This document shows positions 9,945 to 20,483 of a DNA stretch of 64,000 bases, piece after piece. The position numbers were made by a program, and so were the translations under genes. Each line of letters starts with the position of its first letter. The first letter of the stretch is position 1. Source of the stretch: Sambucus nigra (lineage: Eukaryota > Streptophyta > Magnoliopsida > Dipsacales > Adoxaceae); assembly GCA_949130495.1 (NCBI GenBank), contig OX422216.1, forward strand, positions 364,708,605 through 364,772,604, read 5' to 3'. The notes below the pieces were generated by a model that had not been told where the DNA came from, ran no database searches, and was given only the letters and a program-made list of their open reading frames with translations.

Positions 9945-11620
9945 TCAACCCGTAGCCCAAATTGGGCATTTCTGCCTGGGCGAATCGATTCGGCTCCCAA
10001 GCGAATCGATTTGGTTACAGGGGAGGATACAGGTCTGGGAGACCAAATCGATTCGGACTAAGGCCGAATCGATTCGGGTTGGGGCAGTAGGTTGGTTTTC
10101 CTCACCGAATCGATTCGTTTTTAGGCTAATCGATTCGCAGTCAGGGGCGAATCGATTCGGACCTAGGCGAATCGATTCGGATGCCCTGTTTTTGTGAGAT
10201 TTTACTAGTTTTATTTTTAAGGATTCCATTAAACCCCTAAGGCTATCTCTTTCGCCTTCTACATATTCTAGCTTCTCTTGAAGAGTTCTCTCACGTGTCC
10301 TAAGGTCTTCTATTAAATCACTTTCATCAACGACCTTGACACTCTCTTTTAAACTAGCTTCTAACTTCAAATTAGCCTTTTTCAATTTAATAGATTCTTT
10401 ATAAAGTTCTTGAAAAGCATTTTGAAGTTCACTCACATTAACCTCTTCTTCATTTTCACTCTCTCTTTCTTCTCCACTCTCACTATCATCAAAAATAAGA
10501 GAATCATAAACAATGACTTTGGAAGTGTCATGTGTTAAAGTTTCATCAATTGATGAGCTCTCACTATCACTCACATGACTAGCCATAAAAGCCACAAAAA
10601 TTTTCTTAGTGGGGGAATCGGGCTTCTCTTCCGTATCACTATCACTAAGGGTCGCATTATATGAAATGGGTCGCTTACCCTCTTTCCTTAGTTTAGTGGG
10701 GCACTCAAAAGCCCTATGGCCATAACCTTCACAACCAAAACACTTGTTAGACTCGTCCCTATCTAAATCTTCATTATTAGGTTTAGGGATCTTTTCGGCT
10801 TTAGGAATCTTCTCCGCTTTAGAAATCTTCTCGTTCTTGTCATGCTTGGAAGATTCAAATTTCTTAAAATCATGTTTAAATTTATCTTTGTTAAGTTTAA
10901 GAAATTTTCTAAATTTATGAGCAAACAAAGCCATGTCTTCCGAGTCACTATCACTCTCGCTCTCTACTACTTGTTTGACCTCTTTTAGGGCTTTTAAAGC
11001 AACGCCCTTTTCGATTTTCTTTTCAGTTTTAGAGGGAAACATATCCAGTTCATAGGTTTGTAAATCACCTACAAGCTCTTCTAATTTTGTAGAGGCTAAA
11101 GTGGGTAAAGAATTTAACACGGTCACCTTTGGAATAAATCTATCGGGTAGGGACCTTAAAATTTTCTTTACAACACGGTCGTCAGGTATTTTCTCTCCCA
11201 AGTTAAAAGATGAATTAACAATATCAGAAATTCTAGCATAAAATTCATCAAACGTTTCTTTTTCATTCATTTTGATAGTTTCAAATTGAGTGGTGAGGTT
11301 TTGGAGTTTTGAAGCTTTAACGACACTAGTTCATTCATGAGTTAATTGTAAAATATCCCAAGCTTCTTTAGCGATTTCACACGTCATAATACGTCGGAAT
11401 TCATCCGGTGTGACAGCGCTAAACAAGGCATTTAAACCACGGGAATTGAAATTAGCAAGTTTAAACTCATTTTCAGTCCATCTATCGGCGGGTTTGGGTA
11501 CACGTTCATTTTCAACTAAATAAGTTGGTGGGGACCACCCGTTAACAACAGACATCCAAACTCTCTCGTCGATAGATTTTAGTGCCGATCTCATACGCGC
11601 TTTCCAATACGCGTAGTTTG
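9945..11620 (-). pseudogene. Copia Gag (UBN2/zinc-knuckle type) of the nested element, fused to LTR sequence
   Basis: From about 11620 leftward the minus strand encodes the N-terminal Gag (ERVWMSVVNGWSPP, then DEFRRIMTCEIAKEAWDIL) up to a TGA at 11333-11331. Reading is then open for 441 codons from 11270. This part holds the capsid-like segment (VVKKILRSLPDRFIPKVTVL, LEELVGDLQTYELDMF), a Lys-rich stretch, one CCHC knuckle (CFGCEGYGHRAFEC, about residue 177), acidic Ser/Asp/Glu repeats and a coiled coil. From about residue 353 the frame leaves Gag and runs through the palindrome array of the Tekay LTR, so the C-terminus is an accident. The single TGA is the only break in Gag. Related copies are at 29259-31070 and 47756-49051. 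Confidence 0.85.
9981..10182. repeat. Array of 8 CGAATCGATTCG palindromes, left LTR
   Basis: The AATCGATT cores begin at 9983, 10004, 10046, 10067, 10108, 10128, 10150 and 10170. Spacings are 21, 42, 21, 41, 20, 22 and 20. All eight cores are intact although some flanking CG pairs have become TG or CA. The 9-bp spacers differ from each other. It may be a decayed 21-bp tandem repeat or a protein-binding array. Confidence 0.9.
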
Positions 11621-11703
11621 AACAATCAAAAATAGGAAATTTTGAAAATGGGGAATAGCCAAAAATTATTTAAGGATCTTAACGAAATATTTTATCGTTT
11701 TTT

Positions 11704-11715
11704 GCTCTGATACCA
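11704..11715 (-). promoter_or_regulatory. tRNA-iMet primer-binding site
   Basis: The minus strand reads TGGTATCAGAGC three bases inside the LTR end, the standard copia primer site. Confidence 0.9.
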
Positions 11716-11718
11716 ATC

Positions 11719-13276
11719 TGAAAATGTGGAAGCGTTGAGATGGTTCAATTTTAAAAACAACAAATTTAAAATAAACCAAGTGAAGTAAAATTAATTAATT
11801 AATATATTCACTTAAACCAATTTATTAATCCAAGCCTTAGAATTTGCCTAAGTCATAATTAATAATTTTCAAAGTTAGGCCAAACCAAATTTTAGCAAAT
11901 GACTTGAATTAAACAAACTTTACCCAATATTTAATTTAGCACCAAATTAAATGAGTGTGATAATTTAACCAAATTTTATCTTGATTTATCCTAAGCATGC
12001 GTTCTAAATTATGATGCAAGATAAAATAAATAATATCACACTACGCTGCGATGTACGAGGTAAAACCCAAGACGGGAAAAAACCTCGGACGGCCCTAGCC
12101 ACAAATCCACTAGATACGAAATTACAAGTACAAGACAGATAGACTTACAACGACCGGCTCGATCCCTCTCAAGCCTCGACGCTTCTTCTTGTAGACACCT
12201 CTTCCTAGCGAATAACCTTGGAACACCACCGCGGTCTCGGAATCCACCGATAGGGCTTTCTATGGTCACCGTCACCCGAGCAAGGAGCCTTTCTCCAAGT
12301 GGGTAGAATCGCAACAAAATGTCTTCTTCTTTGATGGATGTAGAAACAAACCAAAACTTCTCTTTGAAATGGAAGAGATAAACCGGTGCCAAACTCCAAG
12401 CAATTGATATGTATATATGTGAACTTGGATAAACTATATGGGTGTAAAACTAGAGTGATAAAATATTTTCTCTTGAAAACTAGCACTCAAAACATGAACA
12501 TTTTCCTAAAACTAATTTTGCTCTCAAACACTCTCTAAGAGATGAAAAGTTATGGAAAAGTTAGATGGAAAATGTCCTTCCCGCACATATTAAAATCTGA
12601 AAAAGTTGGTTAAAAATCAAGTGGGGAAGTGGGTGCAAAACTGCCAAAAAACTGTTCCCGCCTGGCATCTTGTTCGAACGACATTTCGTTCGAACGAAAT
12701 CTCGTTCGAACGAATCTTCTAACGACGCTCCAGTATGGACTTGTTAGAAGCTCGTTGGAAATCTCGTTAGAACGAACAATCTCGTTCGAACGACATTTCT
12801 AACGACGGACCAGTATAGCTTGGTGGGAACTCGTTGGCAAACTCGTTCGAACGACATCTCGTTAGAACGAAAAAACTCGTTCGAACGACATATCGAACGA
12901 CTTCCAGAAATTTTATAAAATTCGATTTTGGCCCAGAAACTTTATATATTTTATTTTAAAGTTCTAATTATAGTTTTTCTGAAAATAAAACACAGTTTTT
13001 ATTAAACCTAACACCCAATAAACTTTGTTCCAAGCTCCTATATAAATATAATTGCATTCATACCTTGGGAGCATGGAACCATAGTTGATGACGTAGAAAC
13101 GAGGCACGCAAACCGCCACATTTGATGAAGCTTTATACTCTTTGCCGCTACGTCTTCAACAAACACTTCATAGGCTTGAGAGTATTACAATAACATACTA
13201 TCCTATGAATAAATGTTTTTGTCCGTTATTGAGCCAACACAATACATGGACTCAATTGAAAATTTGTGTCCTTACA
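11719..13276 (-). repeat. 5' LTR of the nested copia (1558 bp)
   Basis: On the minus strand it begins TGTAAGGACAC and ends ACATTTTCA. Its outer ends resemble those of the LTRs at 26634 and 47283, marking one family group. It holds a cluster of TCGTTCGAACGA-type palindromes at 12672-12890. Its partner LTR is deleted. Confidence 0.85.
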
Positions 13277-14828
13277 TTGTGGAAAATTACCTTTCATGGT
13301 TTATGGTATGATTTCGGACTATTGGAGACTAGTGTGAGGATAATCGCACTTCGGGTCCTATGTCATTAATATATTATGACTATGAGAATAAGAAATGCAC
13401 ATTCTAAAATTGGTATTTAATCATTGAGAATAAATGATATTGAGAATGAACTAAGTGAATGTTTTCAAAGATGGAAAAATGATTTTTGTAAATGATAATT
13501 TGCATATACACATCTCTCTAAATCACTATCCTAGGGGAAGTTACGCGCATGAGGTGAAGTCCCCTGGCTAGTGAATGCAGGGTGAATATAGTCCTCGTCC
13601 ATATGATCGGTTATTATATGATATGTTTATTTTAGAGATGTGGGGTAATTTCAGGTGTGGTTATGACTCACTCGCTGGTATATGTCCGCTTCCCGACGTC
13701 TCGCGTTGTAGGATGCCCAGGTTGTCTTGTTTGATAGGCCCTGGAAGATGATAGTCATTTAGGGGCGTATACAGTGGGGAAACCCGGACGGGCATTCTTA
13801 GAAACGTTATATGATATGAAATATAACTATTCATAATAATGTGGGACATTATTGATGTTAAAGCATTTTATGATAATAAATTCGCTTTAAATAGATTTCC
13901 TGGATGGAAGAAGGAAAATGGGAAGTTATGATATGAAAAAGAATTTTATGATAATAAATTTGCTTTAAATACATTTCCTGGATGTAAGAAGGGAAATGAA
14001 AAGTTATGAGTTGAAATTGAATTGGTAAACATTTTGTAAAATGAATTGCCATATATGTATTTCCTAAAGAGAAAAGGAATTGTGCATTTATATTGGGAAT
14101 AATTAAAATGATGTCTCCTTGAGTATATGTTGATGAGTTCTCCCATGCTTATATGAATATTGAGCATTTTCATTGATATTGCGCATTGAGAGGTGAGAAG
14201 TTTTATATTAATTGCGAGAGAAAGTTACGTTCATAACTGTCATTCATTTTATTCACATGGTGATCATATCAAATCGGGCCCTGACCCGTCTATATTTCCT
14301 TGTTTTGCATGAACTCCTTGTCCGTTCAGGTTCTCTACCGTAAGGATGCCCGTATTGACCTTTCCATTCATGTTGTCATGGGGCTATAGCATTTTGCGGA
14401 TGTTGTAGGATATTTGTTCTAGGCGCTTCTATTCTTTGTACTCTAGCTATGTTCAGTTATTTATTCGGGCGTGTTGCCCATACTTTGTACTCAGTTATTA
14501 CAATGTGATATTTAATTGTAATACTCGGTGTAACCTGTTTGTATTAGTCTGTTAACCGACATCTTATTCGGTTATTACTTTATGTATAATTGTCATTCTT
14601 TTACCCGTTGATTTTTGGTATCCACCTTCTTTGGAAATGGGATTGTTTAAGTGCTTTTCTTTTAACTTACAAAATTTCACCTGATAGTCCATTTTCTAAA
14701 ATAATTCATGGTTATCTCGTATTAATATTTTAACGACAGTGATGCTAAGAATGGACCATCTATGATTCCTGTGATTATTGGAGTATCGGGCTGGACACCT
14801 CTTATTTTAGTAGGCGGGTTGTCACAGA

Positions 14829-14840
14829 TGGTATCAGAGC
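14829..14840 (+). promoter_or_regulatory. Primer-binding site of the Tekay element (tRNA-iMet type)
   Basis: TGGTATCAGAGC begins two bases after the LTR end GTCACA. Confidence 0.88.
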
Positions 14841-17290
14841 ATCAGGTTCTAGTGTCCTTAGAAATCTCTGCGAACGTACTATGTTTTCAGCGTTACTCTT
14901 GATCTGATATAGAGCCTTAGGATTAGGATTGTTGATTTCCTCTTGTGAGGCGCTCTCATGCTGTAGTGTAAGAACTTATAAATCTTTTGCGCGTTCGTGT
15001 GAGATTCGCAAGTCGAATGAGGAAGGGCATCAGGGAAGGCCGTTATGAAGGCGTCATGAGATGGGATTACTAAGAACGGTAAATTGTACTCAGGGATGAG
15101 GTCCATTTTGGAGGTCACTCCCTGTGTAGCATTCTCTTATATTGCTACCGAGACTACTAAGTACAGTTAATATAGTTTTCCAAGTACCGCTACAAGTAGA
15201 GAGTGGTACTAAGCTTGTAATTTTAAGCGACACTATATTTAAGTTGAGAAGGCCCTTGACAAGGACCACAGGTTGAAGTTAACTCAGATGGAGGAAGTGT
15301 AATCTCATACAGTGGAAGTATAAGGCCCAGGATATTTGGCCTAGAGAGGGGTATAGAACTGCCCAGATGCGAAGAATGGAAGGAAATTTTCGCCCGTTGA
15401 AGTAATGTTGAAATGGCGAAAATGGTGGTCGCCATATTTTGGTGAAGCAGGAGGTTTTTCCCATAGAGTAACCCGATAGATATTTTCAACAGCGAGTTTC
15501 TCTGGGATAACTAGAATGATGAGAAGGTAGATTCTCAAGTATTCACATGAGGTTTGGTCAGAGGCCGACCATGAATAAAAAGAGATACGGTTAAGGAAAC
15601 CGTACACCAAAATAAGGTGAATGCAAGGAAGAACGAGCCCTTCAGTGGAATGATAGGCTCACGAGTAAGAGTTGTTCACTCTTATGGAGAAGTAGTGTTC
15701 ATGAAACCCCATGGGCGGACATCCTCCCGGGGAAGACTCGTTGAAATGAGGCAGGGGAGGCCGGTGGCGTGTTCTCTTTTGTTAAAGAAACTAAGGGAAC
15801 CACGCAGGAAATCATCAGGTAGCTAGAGATGAAGAAACGGTTCTGACGTGGAATGTGGAACCACGCATTTTGATCTTGTTGCTGGGAGAATAAGGGCAAG
15901 AATAGAATGCCTAGTTAGGGCATAAATGGAAGTAGTTTTGTTCGGATAAGACTAGAGTACGGTGTCTGAGAACCATTAGTAGTGGCCAGGGAAATTGGCA
16001 AGAATATTGGCGGGAATTCCACCTTGGTTGAGAGTGGAGCATTCTGTATGATAAGATGAAGTAGTATTTTATTAACCCTAGATTCGGGTGTGTAATTTGA
16101 GGTTGTGGTAGTATCAACGCTAATATAGATAGTGTATTTATGTTATTCCCGCGGTAGGGAGGTTTTATTTTCCTTCATTCGCTAGAGCGAGTGATGATAG
16201 CTTAAAAGTATATTTGGTATATGCTACTCGTATTATAGGTGTTATACGAGTGGAAATATTTTGGTTGGTCGGGGCGATAGCAAGCAAATGATTGCAAGGC
16301 TATCCTATTTCTAGTTCCAGAATGGAACTAGTTGTTTTATAATATATCACCTGGATACGGGATTAAGACTTTATAGAGATGGGTTAAGGTACGCAAGAAA
16401 TTTTCATCATTTATTTTGTTTGTTTTGTTTGATTGTTTGTTTATTTTTGTTTGTTGTTGCCTTATCTCCACGACCAACAAAGTTAAGTAGTAGTGTATTG
16501 GAGGGGTTCCTTATTTTGATTTCGCTTTGCGAGAAGCTCCACGCATGAACCTTAACGACGTTGGGAGTGGAGAGATGTTATATTTTCTTTTTTGTTCTGT
16601 TGTAGAATGCTGGGTTGGAGGGTTTAGCCAAAAATCATGTGATTGAGTGATTAGAGGGCTAATAAAAGGTTAATGTGAGGTATAAAAGCATTGTAAATAG
16701 TTCTTTCCTCTGATAGATGTGAGGGAGACCTAGATATGAAAGTCGGATAGAGACTTATAGTTATGCCTTGATGAGAAGGCCATTTAAGAAGATGTATGTA
16801 TATATATTGGGATAAAGTATTTGTAACACCTTATTGAAAGTAAATGCCCTATTCGTTAAATTTTCAATTCGCCGAGATGGTAGGACATAGAAATAGAACA
16901 TATAACTAGGGTTACGAGTTAGCATTTTAGCGGTCCCGATCATGTGTCTTAGATCCTTATATCTTGATGACCGAAGATTCGATGTAGTAGTGTAACGGGA
17001 GGGTTCCTTGTTTGGATTTCGCTTTGCAAGATGTCCCACCCATGAAACCGAGCAAATGTCAGAAATTGAGAGGTGGTCTTGGGCACTAGGGATATAATTA
17101 GTATAATGTAAGGCCCTTAGGGCATGTGACGCTGTTTTAGGGAGGCGGTAGGGAGTTGACCACAAGTAAGATTGTGGGTTAACTCTAAGAAGGATTAGGT
17201 CCCCAGAAAATAGATTATGGGATCTCGAGTAATTTGGGTTGCTAGGCCAAGGTGAGGCCTATCGTAGAAAGAACGGTACGTCGCTAACCT
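14841..17290 (+). other. Decayed gag-protease-RT region of the Tekay element
   Basis: No long reading frame survives on the plus strand. By position Gag, protease and reverse transcriptase should be here, but I cannot point to an intact motif and the stretch is shorter than a full gag-RT region. About 75 bases at 16484-16560 recur at 16985-17050 (tagtagtgta...gtttcgctttgc-like), which suggests an internal duplication or a repeat in the template. Confidence 0.4.
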
Positions 17291-18680
17291 AGCTTTCGGG
17301 GAGTTAAAGGATGAGTTGACTTTTACTCCTGTACTTGCGTTGTCAAGATCGAGAGTGGATTTCTCGATATTAATGAACGAGTCTCTGCCAAGAATGGGAA
17401 GTATTAAAACTGGAGCATGGAATCGTAGTTTATGCGTCTCACAAACTTAAACTCCGTGAGAAGTATTATCCAATGCTTGATTTAAATTTAGTAGCGGTAG
17501 CATTCGCCTTAAAGAAATTGAGGCACTACCTCCTGGGCAGGAAATTTAGTCTTTTCACGAACCACAGGTTACTGCAATATGTTGTTGGGGTAACAGAATT
17601 GGTGTTTGGTGTTCAAAAAAGATAACAAATTAGATATTCATTATCGCCTAGGGAATGCGAATGGAGAAGCGGATGCGCTGAGAAGAAAACCCGTGGGGGA
17701 GACTAGCGAAGGCATGGAAAGCCAAGCAGAATGAACTTAACCAAGAGGACGCTATAGCAAGGGCATTCATGTCCGTGATTGACCATTTCACCTACTAGTG
17801 TGAAGAGAGTAGTGGTGGAACGAGCACGGGTATATCCATGGACATTTCCATCGAATTGTCGGCTTCGTGACGGTCATGATCCAAATTGAGTAATTATTGA
17901 TCATCTTACCAAATCGCAGCTTTTTTTCCGGCCAATATGGGCGGACTATTTTACGGAGGAGTACGCCCAGCTCTTTATGGCGGAGTTATGGAGTTGTATA
18001 AGGTTCCTATCAAAATAATATTGGATCGAGATTAGGCTTTCGTGTTAAGATTTTTGGTAAAGTTTCCAGGAAGTGATGGGAACCAAATTGAAGTTGGGTA
18101 CAACCTACCACCCGTAAGTGGTTGAACGAATGGAGAAGTTTAACCAAATATCGAAAGGCATAACTTGAATGTGCGTGTTAGCTTAAAGTAAAGAATGGGG
18201 AAAGTAGATTTTATGAATCAAATTTTCATACACTAATTTGGATCATTTGTTTATAGGGATGGCACCATATGTGGCCTTGTGTAGCCGGCTGAGTAATTCG
18301 CCTGCTCGTTGGGTGGAACCAGAGGACAATAAATTCCATGGACTTGGAGTGGTCTAGGGATATTTCCTTAATTATTGAGTCCATTGAGTCGCATACCTTG
18401 AAGGACTATGCCCACTCGAATTGAGGCCATGGTGTATTGGAGGAAGGAGATCGAGTTTTGGTGACCATATTCCAGAGGAGGGGCATAACATGATTTAGGA
18501 GGAAAGCCAACTGGTGCCGAGTTATGTAGGCATTTTCTTCCATCGTAGAAAGATAGGATCGATAGTTCATGAGGAACGATTAGGTGCTATGTTAGAGCAC
18601 GAATAATGTAGACTAAGATCGAAAGTAACGTCCTTAGTTCAAGTCCAATGGGAACATCGCCATGCCTAGAAAATTTTAGG
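17290..18680 (+). pseudogene. Chromovirus RNase H and integrase, degenerate
   Basis: Plus-strand translation shows, in order: the RT-RNase H join (ELKDELTFTPVLALSRS); the RNase H segment VVYASHKLKLREKYYP with AVAFALKKLRHYLLGRKFSL and FTNHRLLQYV; then LDIHYRLGNANGEADALRRK, the usual YHPGKANxVADALSRK. Integrase follows with decayed ILDRD (usual VSDRDPRF) near 18020-18035 and GMAPYVALCSR (usual GMAPFEALYGRRCRSP) near 18255-18290. The segment VQVQWEHR close to the end (about 18640-18665) falls where Tekay elements have the chromodomain. Many stops and shifts interrupt it. Family assignment is well supported by the motif series, and activity is excluded. Confidence 0.8.
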
Positions 18681-18761
18681 GATGAAAGAACGATAGTTTA
18701 GAAAATTACAACCTTGATTTTATTATATGGTATGCCTGAATTTTGAGGGAAAAATTCCCTT

Positions 18762-18774
18762 ATAAGGGGGGGAG
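18762..18774 (+). promoter_or_regulatory. Polypurine tract of the Tekay element
   Basis: A run of A and G with seven consecutive G residues ends two bases before the 3' LTR start, the normal second-strand priming site. Confidence 0.8.
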
Positions 18775-19565
18775 TATGTAACAACCCAAACTTTTGAGCG
18801 AATGTTTTATATTATTTTTGACTGATGGGCAAATTTTATAAAATAAAGAAAGTTGGAGTAAATATTATTTCCCGTGAGTTAAGGGATAATATTTACCATG
18901 TTTTGCCTATTTACTATTATGAGAAGGTAAATAGCATTATGTTGTGTTTTATTTCGTCATTGCGCTTTAAATGACGGTTATGACTTATATTTAAGTTAGA
19001 GCATAATTAATGAAATAAAATGATGTAGGAACATAAAATATTATACGTTGCTCCGGATGCCAATTTAGGGGGTGCGGTTAGTTTTGGAATAGTCGAGATA
19101 GTCAAAATAGGTGCCAAGTTGTAATTTTGAGTTTCGGGCACTTTTGATAGGTTATGACTCAATTCTGTAGTTACGAGTCATTTTAATGATGTACTAACAT
19201 TTAAAAGAGGGGAATTTATGTTTAAGGACCGTATAAGTCTTCCAACCCTTTTATTTTCCCATTCTTATGTTATAAGCCAAGAGAGAGCGAGAGAGAGACA
19301 GAGAAGAGAGAGTTGGGAGAAATGGGAGAAAAGAGAGAGAAATGCAGATTTGAAGCCGAAAATCATTGCTACGGGAAGAGAATCCGAGGCTACAAACTTG
19401 AGGCAAGTTTCTTACTTGCTAGATCATGATTTAATGTGATAATTTGCATTTATAGTTAGTTTTTGGAGATTTAAACCATAAATTAGTTTTTGATGATTTT
19501 GGTGTTTAAACCCTTAATTTTGTAGTTTAACTTGATTTGAGTTGGGAATATTAGTTAGTTGAGGT

Positions 19566-19825
19566 TAGAGGTGGCAAAACTTGCCCATTTAGGGGAATCT
19601 CACCAAAACAGCCCACGGTTTGAAATATGGGCCCCATATTTTTAGAATGCGGGCTAAATATGGGCTCAAACTACGAAAAACATGGGTTGATTTTGGGCAA
19701 CCATCAAACTACCGTCTTCTCAGATCCAAGTGGAGTAGCTGGGTATATTTGTTAAGTTGGAAAATAAATGACATTTCCTTCTACAATTACCATCTTCTCT
19801 ATTTTCTCTCTTTACTATAACTCAC

Positions 19826-19876
<51 letters not shown>

Positions 19877-20156
19877 CTATACATACAAACATCCCCACAC
19901 TATATTACAATTGTACACTGTCACTAACCCCCAGACACCTAGATTTCACAAACATCAACACAAGCCCTTTCCTTCGTCATTCAAAAGTGGGTTAAATTTA
20001 AGCTCCAACTTTCAGTCGCTTGTGAAAAAAATTGGGTTTCCCATGGCCAAACCCGGCCCATTCATCACACCAACCCATATTTGACCTGCCCTAATTCATC
20101 CCAACACAGATTTGGCCCGCCCAAATTTGACCCAACCCATCTAGTTGCGACTTCTA
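19566..20156. mobile_element. hAT-type MITE, 591 bp
   Basis: The insertion interrupts the 3' LTR and is absent from the 5' LTR. Its ends are TAGAGGTGGCAA and, inverted, TAGAAGTCGCAA (10 of 12 matched). It is flanked by a perfect 8-bp duplication GTTGAGGT (19558-19565 and 20157-20164). An 8-bp duplication and this terminal sequence are typical of the hAT superfamily. There is no transposase, so it is non-autonomous. It carries a CT microsatellite at 19826-19872. The ORF at 19768-19995 is a by-product of that simple repeat. Confidence 0.88.
19826..19872. repeat. (CT)n microsatellite
   Basis: Nearly pure CT dinucleotides with one TTT interruption, inside the hAT MITE. Confidence 0.95.
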
Positions 20157-20281
20157 GTTGAGGTGTAGAAATGATTTGGTGGAATTGGTTGTTGTTGATG
20201 TTGGAGAAATTAGAGATTTGGGGGATTTGGGAAATTTAGGGTTCTTAAACCCGTAGCCCAAATTGGGCATTTCTGCCAGGC

Positions 20282-20483
20282 CGAATCGATTCGGCTCCCA
20301 AGCGAATCGATTCGGTTACAGGAGAGGATACAGGTCTAGGAGACCGAATCGATTCGGACTAAGGCCGAATCGATTTGGGCTGGGGCAGTAGGTTGGTTTT
20401 CCTCACCGAATCGATTCATTTATGGGCGAATCGATTCGCAGTCAAGGGCGAATCGATTCGGCCCTAGGCGAATCGATTCGGAT
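20282..20483. repeat. Array of 8 CGAATCGATTCG palindromes, right LTR
   Basis: AATCGATT cores start at 20284, 20305, 20347, 20368, 20409, 20429, 20451 and 20471. The spacing series is identical to the left LTR. All cores are intact. Confidence 0.9.

Larger units (their letters stand above)
10220..13276 (-). mobile_element. Truncated gag-only copia element nested in the Tekay LTR
   Basis: Its 5' LTR is 11719-13276, followed leftward by a tRNA-iMet-type primer site and gag. The element stops abruptly at about 10220 in the coiled-coil part of gag. No pol or second LTR follows. By comparison with the uninterrupted Tekay LTR at 20512-20750, a deletion removed the far end of the copia plus about 230 bp of Tekay LTR. 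The right edge shows CCTTACA followed by TTGTG, which continues the Tekay LTR, so TTGTG is the surviving target-site copy. Confidence 0.82.
9063..14826 (+). repeat. 5' LTR of the Tekay element (with nested copia)
   Basis: It starts TGTAACAAGCC and ends GTTGTCACA. It is interrupted from about 10220 to 13276 by a minus-strand copia remnant. The LTR bases corresponding to about 20517-20748 of the other LTR are missing. It contains a GA microsatellite and the palindrome array, and shows extra duplicated sequence around 13850-13990 that the right LTR lacks. Confidence 0.88.

Noticed and set aside
15223..15610. Overlapping minus-strand ORFs of 61-89 codons
   Set aside because: Short, mutually overlapping, opposite to the Tekay coding strand and without domains.
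16761..17165. 134-codon minus-strand ORF inside the Tekay interior
   Set aside because: It lies opposite the coding strand of a decayed retrotransposon, has no recognised domain, and fits a shadow frame.
19768..19995. 75-codon Leu/Ser-rich ORF
   Set aside because: It is translation of a CT microsatellite within a MITE.
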